Source of the DNA: Desulfobacteraceae bacterium
GTDB taxonomy: Bacteria; Desulfobacterota; Desulfobacteria; Desulfobacterales; Desulfosarcinaceae
Length of the DNA: 64,000 nucleotides
Assembly (NCBI GenBank): GCA_013003715.1
Contig: JABDIN010000046.1
Location: 1 to 64,000 of the forward strand
Direction of reading: 5' to 3'
This document shows, in pieces, positions 62,830 through 64,000 of this stretch. Both the position numbers and the translations under genes were made by a program. A model generated the notes under the pieces. It was not told where the DNA came from and ran no database searches. It saw only the letters and a list, made by a program, of their open reading frames with translations. Position 1 is the stretch's first letter, and the number at the start of each line of letters is the position of its first letter.

Positions 62830-64000
62830 TCAGGCACCATAACCGGCAATCAAGGGTTTGTGTTGCCCATCTTTCAGGTTTACCAATCCCTCTTCACAAA
62901 TTTTGAGGTAGGGAATGGCTGCACCGGTCAAAGTGATCAAGGTCAGCATCGGATCGGTGAACGGCACACCGCGTTCCCTTGCTTTTGTATTGATCAGCTC
63001 CATATCATGCGCGATCTCCGGCATGGGGGCGTCTGTCATCAATCCAAAAATGGGCAGCGGGATTTCAGCAATCGTCCTGCCGCCATCGCAGATTACGGCA
63101 CCGCCCTGCAGGTGATGGATACGGTTCACCGCCGCAGCCATATCTGCGCCGGTGGTGCCGATGACAATGATATCCGAACAATCCCAGGCAGCGCTGCAGG
63201 CGACGGCACCGGATTTTAAACCGAAACCACGGATTAAGCCGGTGAATAGTTTGCCGGGCTTATGGGTTCTGTCAACACATGTAATCCATTGAACATCGGC
63301 AACAGATTCAATTTGGAGTTTTCCGTCCGCAACGGGAATCTCGATGATGTCCTCAGCGGTGACCAGGTCACTGATCATTTTTATTGTTCGTACACGGGCC
63401 CGGCCTGTTTCAATCCGGGCATCGATCGAAAAATCGGCGGCGTCCGGTTTGTGGGGCAAGCGGATACTCTTGCGATGCGCGGCTTCGTATTCGTGAACCC
63501 TTGGGGCTACCAGGGCACGGCCATTCTCTGAAATGACCCGGCCGTTGCTGACGACGAGTTCCGGTGTAATGGTCCGAAGATCCGGTAAAATAAGCATGTC
63601 GGCATATTTCCCGGGAGAAAGACCTCCCACCAGATGATCGATATGAAAATGCTCGGCCACATTCAAGGTGGCCATTTGGATGGCTTGAATCGGCTTGAAC
63701 CCATAATGGATGGCTTGTTGGACCACATAGTCCATATAACCCTTGCCCATAAGTTCTCCCGGCGATATGCCGTCGGTGGAAAGGATCAACCGGCGAAGAT
63801 CCACCGCCGCATCTTTGATGGTGGAAACGGCCTCCAGGTCCCTTCGTATACTCCCCTCCCTGACCATCACATACATACCTGCGCGAAGCCGATCCAGCGC
63901 TTCCTCCGGGGTAATGGGTTCATGGCAGGACGATGCACCTGCGGAAACATAGGCGGCAAGTTTTCTGTCCCGGGCACCGGCCGAATGCCCTTCGATGGTT
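62830..64000 (-). CDS. ade: Adenine deaminase (5' end cut by window)
   Basis: An amidohydrolase converting adenine to hypoxanthine and ammonia. The frame continues past base 64000; reading in from the edge it gives 'TIEGHSAGARDRKLAAYVSAG' (metal His region, quoted in part), then 'SCHEPITPEEALDRLRAGMYVMVREGS', the family's DHE-type segment with Cys before His-Glu in place of Asp. The C-terminal half shows 'STDGISPGELMGKGYMDYVVQQAI' and 'GFKPIQAIQMATLNVAEHF'. About 390 residues are present of roughly 570 expected. It is followed by a GC-rich hairpin. Confidence 0.93.
   Translation of the reverse strand, partial: TIEGHSAGARDRKLAAYVSAGASSCHEPITPEEALDRLRAGMYVMVREGSIRRDLEAVSTIKDAAVDLRRLILSTDGISPGELMGKGYMDYVVQQAIHYGFKPIQAIQMATLNVAEHFHIDHLVGGLSPGKYADMLILPDLRTITPELVVSNGRVISENGRALVAPRVHEYEAAHRKSIRLPHKPDAADFSIDARIETGRARVRTIKMISDLVTAEDIIEIPVADGKLQIESVADVQWITCVDRTHKPGKLFTGLIRGFGLKSGAVACSAAWDCSDIIVIGTTGADMAAAVNRIHHLQGGAVICDGGRTIAEIPLPIFGLMTDAPMPEIAHDMELINTKARERGVPFTDPMLTLITLTGAAIPYLKICEEGLVNLKDGQHKPLIAGYGA

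Noticed and set aside
1-64000. CRISPR arrays, IS elements, phage genes, tRNA/rRNA genes and selenocysteine (in-frame UGA) genes
   Set aside because: Nothing matching was found by reading. All main frames end at ordinary stops, although selA shows that selenoproteins exist elsewhere in the genome. A tRNA or Sec scan by program could overturn this.

Overview
This 64 kb window looks like a chromosome segment of an anaerobic, Gram-negative deltaproteobacterium, most likely of the Desulfobacterales (Desulfosarcina/Desulfococcus-like). The evidence is a glutaryl-CoA dehydrogenase carrying the residues of the non-decarboxylating type known from Desulfococcus, placed next to a sodium-pump-type glutaconyl-CoA decarboxylase alpha subunit. 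An outer-membrane TamB/Omp85 pair, heptose/KDO sugar genes and a selenocysteine synthase (SelA) agree with this. No rRNA, tRNA, IS element, prophage or CRISPR array was seen. Both ends cut a gene (a TRAP transporter small subunit on the left, adenine deaminase on the right).

Layout. 1-6.5 kb: TRAP transporter (dctQ', dctM), an IclR regulator with two matching palindromic operators, and a glutaryl-CoA to crotonyl-CoA module (acyl-CoA dehydrogenase, CMD-family protein, gcdA). 6.8-11.5 kb: topoisomerase IV genes parE (apparent AUA start) and parC, then a small membrane protein. 11.6-14.6 kb: cyclic-nucleotide-binding protein, EamA exporter, transglutaminase-like protein and a small HAD protein. 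14.7-20.6 kb (minus): fmdB-like, hemC, cobA/hemD, M20-type peptidase, GT81-type glycosyltransferase and moaA in one run. 20.8-23.7 kb (minus): a CheD-HDOD fusion and selA. 24-24.7 kb: pyrF. 24.8-33.1 kb (minus): a long housekeeping operon phoH, 7TM-HD (PgpH-like), ybeY, a PdxJ-like gene lacking the catalytic residues, nnrD, tsaE, lysC and a 29-residue membrane peptide. 33.3-34.7 kb: cvpA and mazG.

34.7-38.6 kb (minus): two small probable flagellar-associated genes behind a clear sigma-28 promoter, a Nudix hydrolase, a class II aldolase and a DUF4124 coiled-coil protein. 38.8-43.2 kb: an LpoA-like lipoprotein, then phosphofructokinase and arabinose-5-phosphate isomerase. 43.6-50.4 kb: tamB overlapping an Omp85 protein with about seven POTRA-like units. 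50.7-55.3 kb: a protein with two Sm/Hfq-like domains, an ACT protein, two histidine kinases and a receiver protein. 55.3-59.0 kb (minus): a tight five-gene run (alpha/beta hydrolase, YbaK-type deacylase, ECHDC3-like enoyl-CoA hydratase homologue, unknown Cys-containing protein, agmatinase). 59.3-64 kb: galE, gmhA with a SpoIIE-type phosphatase, and adenine deaminase.

How it fits together: most of the window is core metabolism and envelope biogenesis. The left 6.5 kb reads as a regulated catabolic unit in which a carboxylate is imported and a glutaryl-CoA intermediate is oxidised and decarboxylated with energy conservation. The parts most worth a second look are the PdxJ-like protein, the tandem Sm-like protein, the lysC-coupled micro-ORF, the sigma-28 pair, the IclR operators and the parE start. 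All calls were made by eye. Family residue comparisons rely on recalled reference sequences and should be confirmed by alignment.
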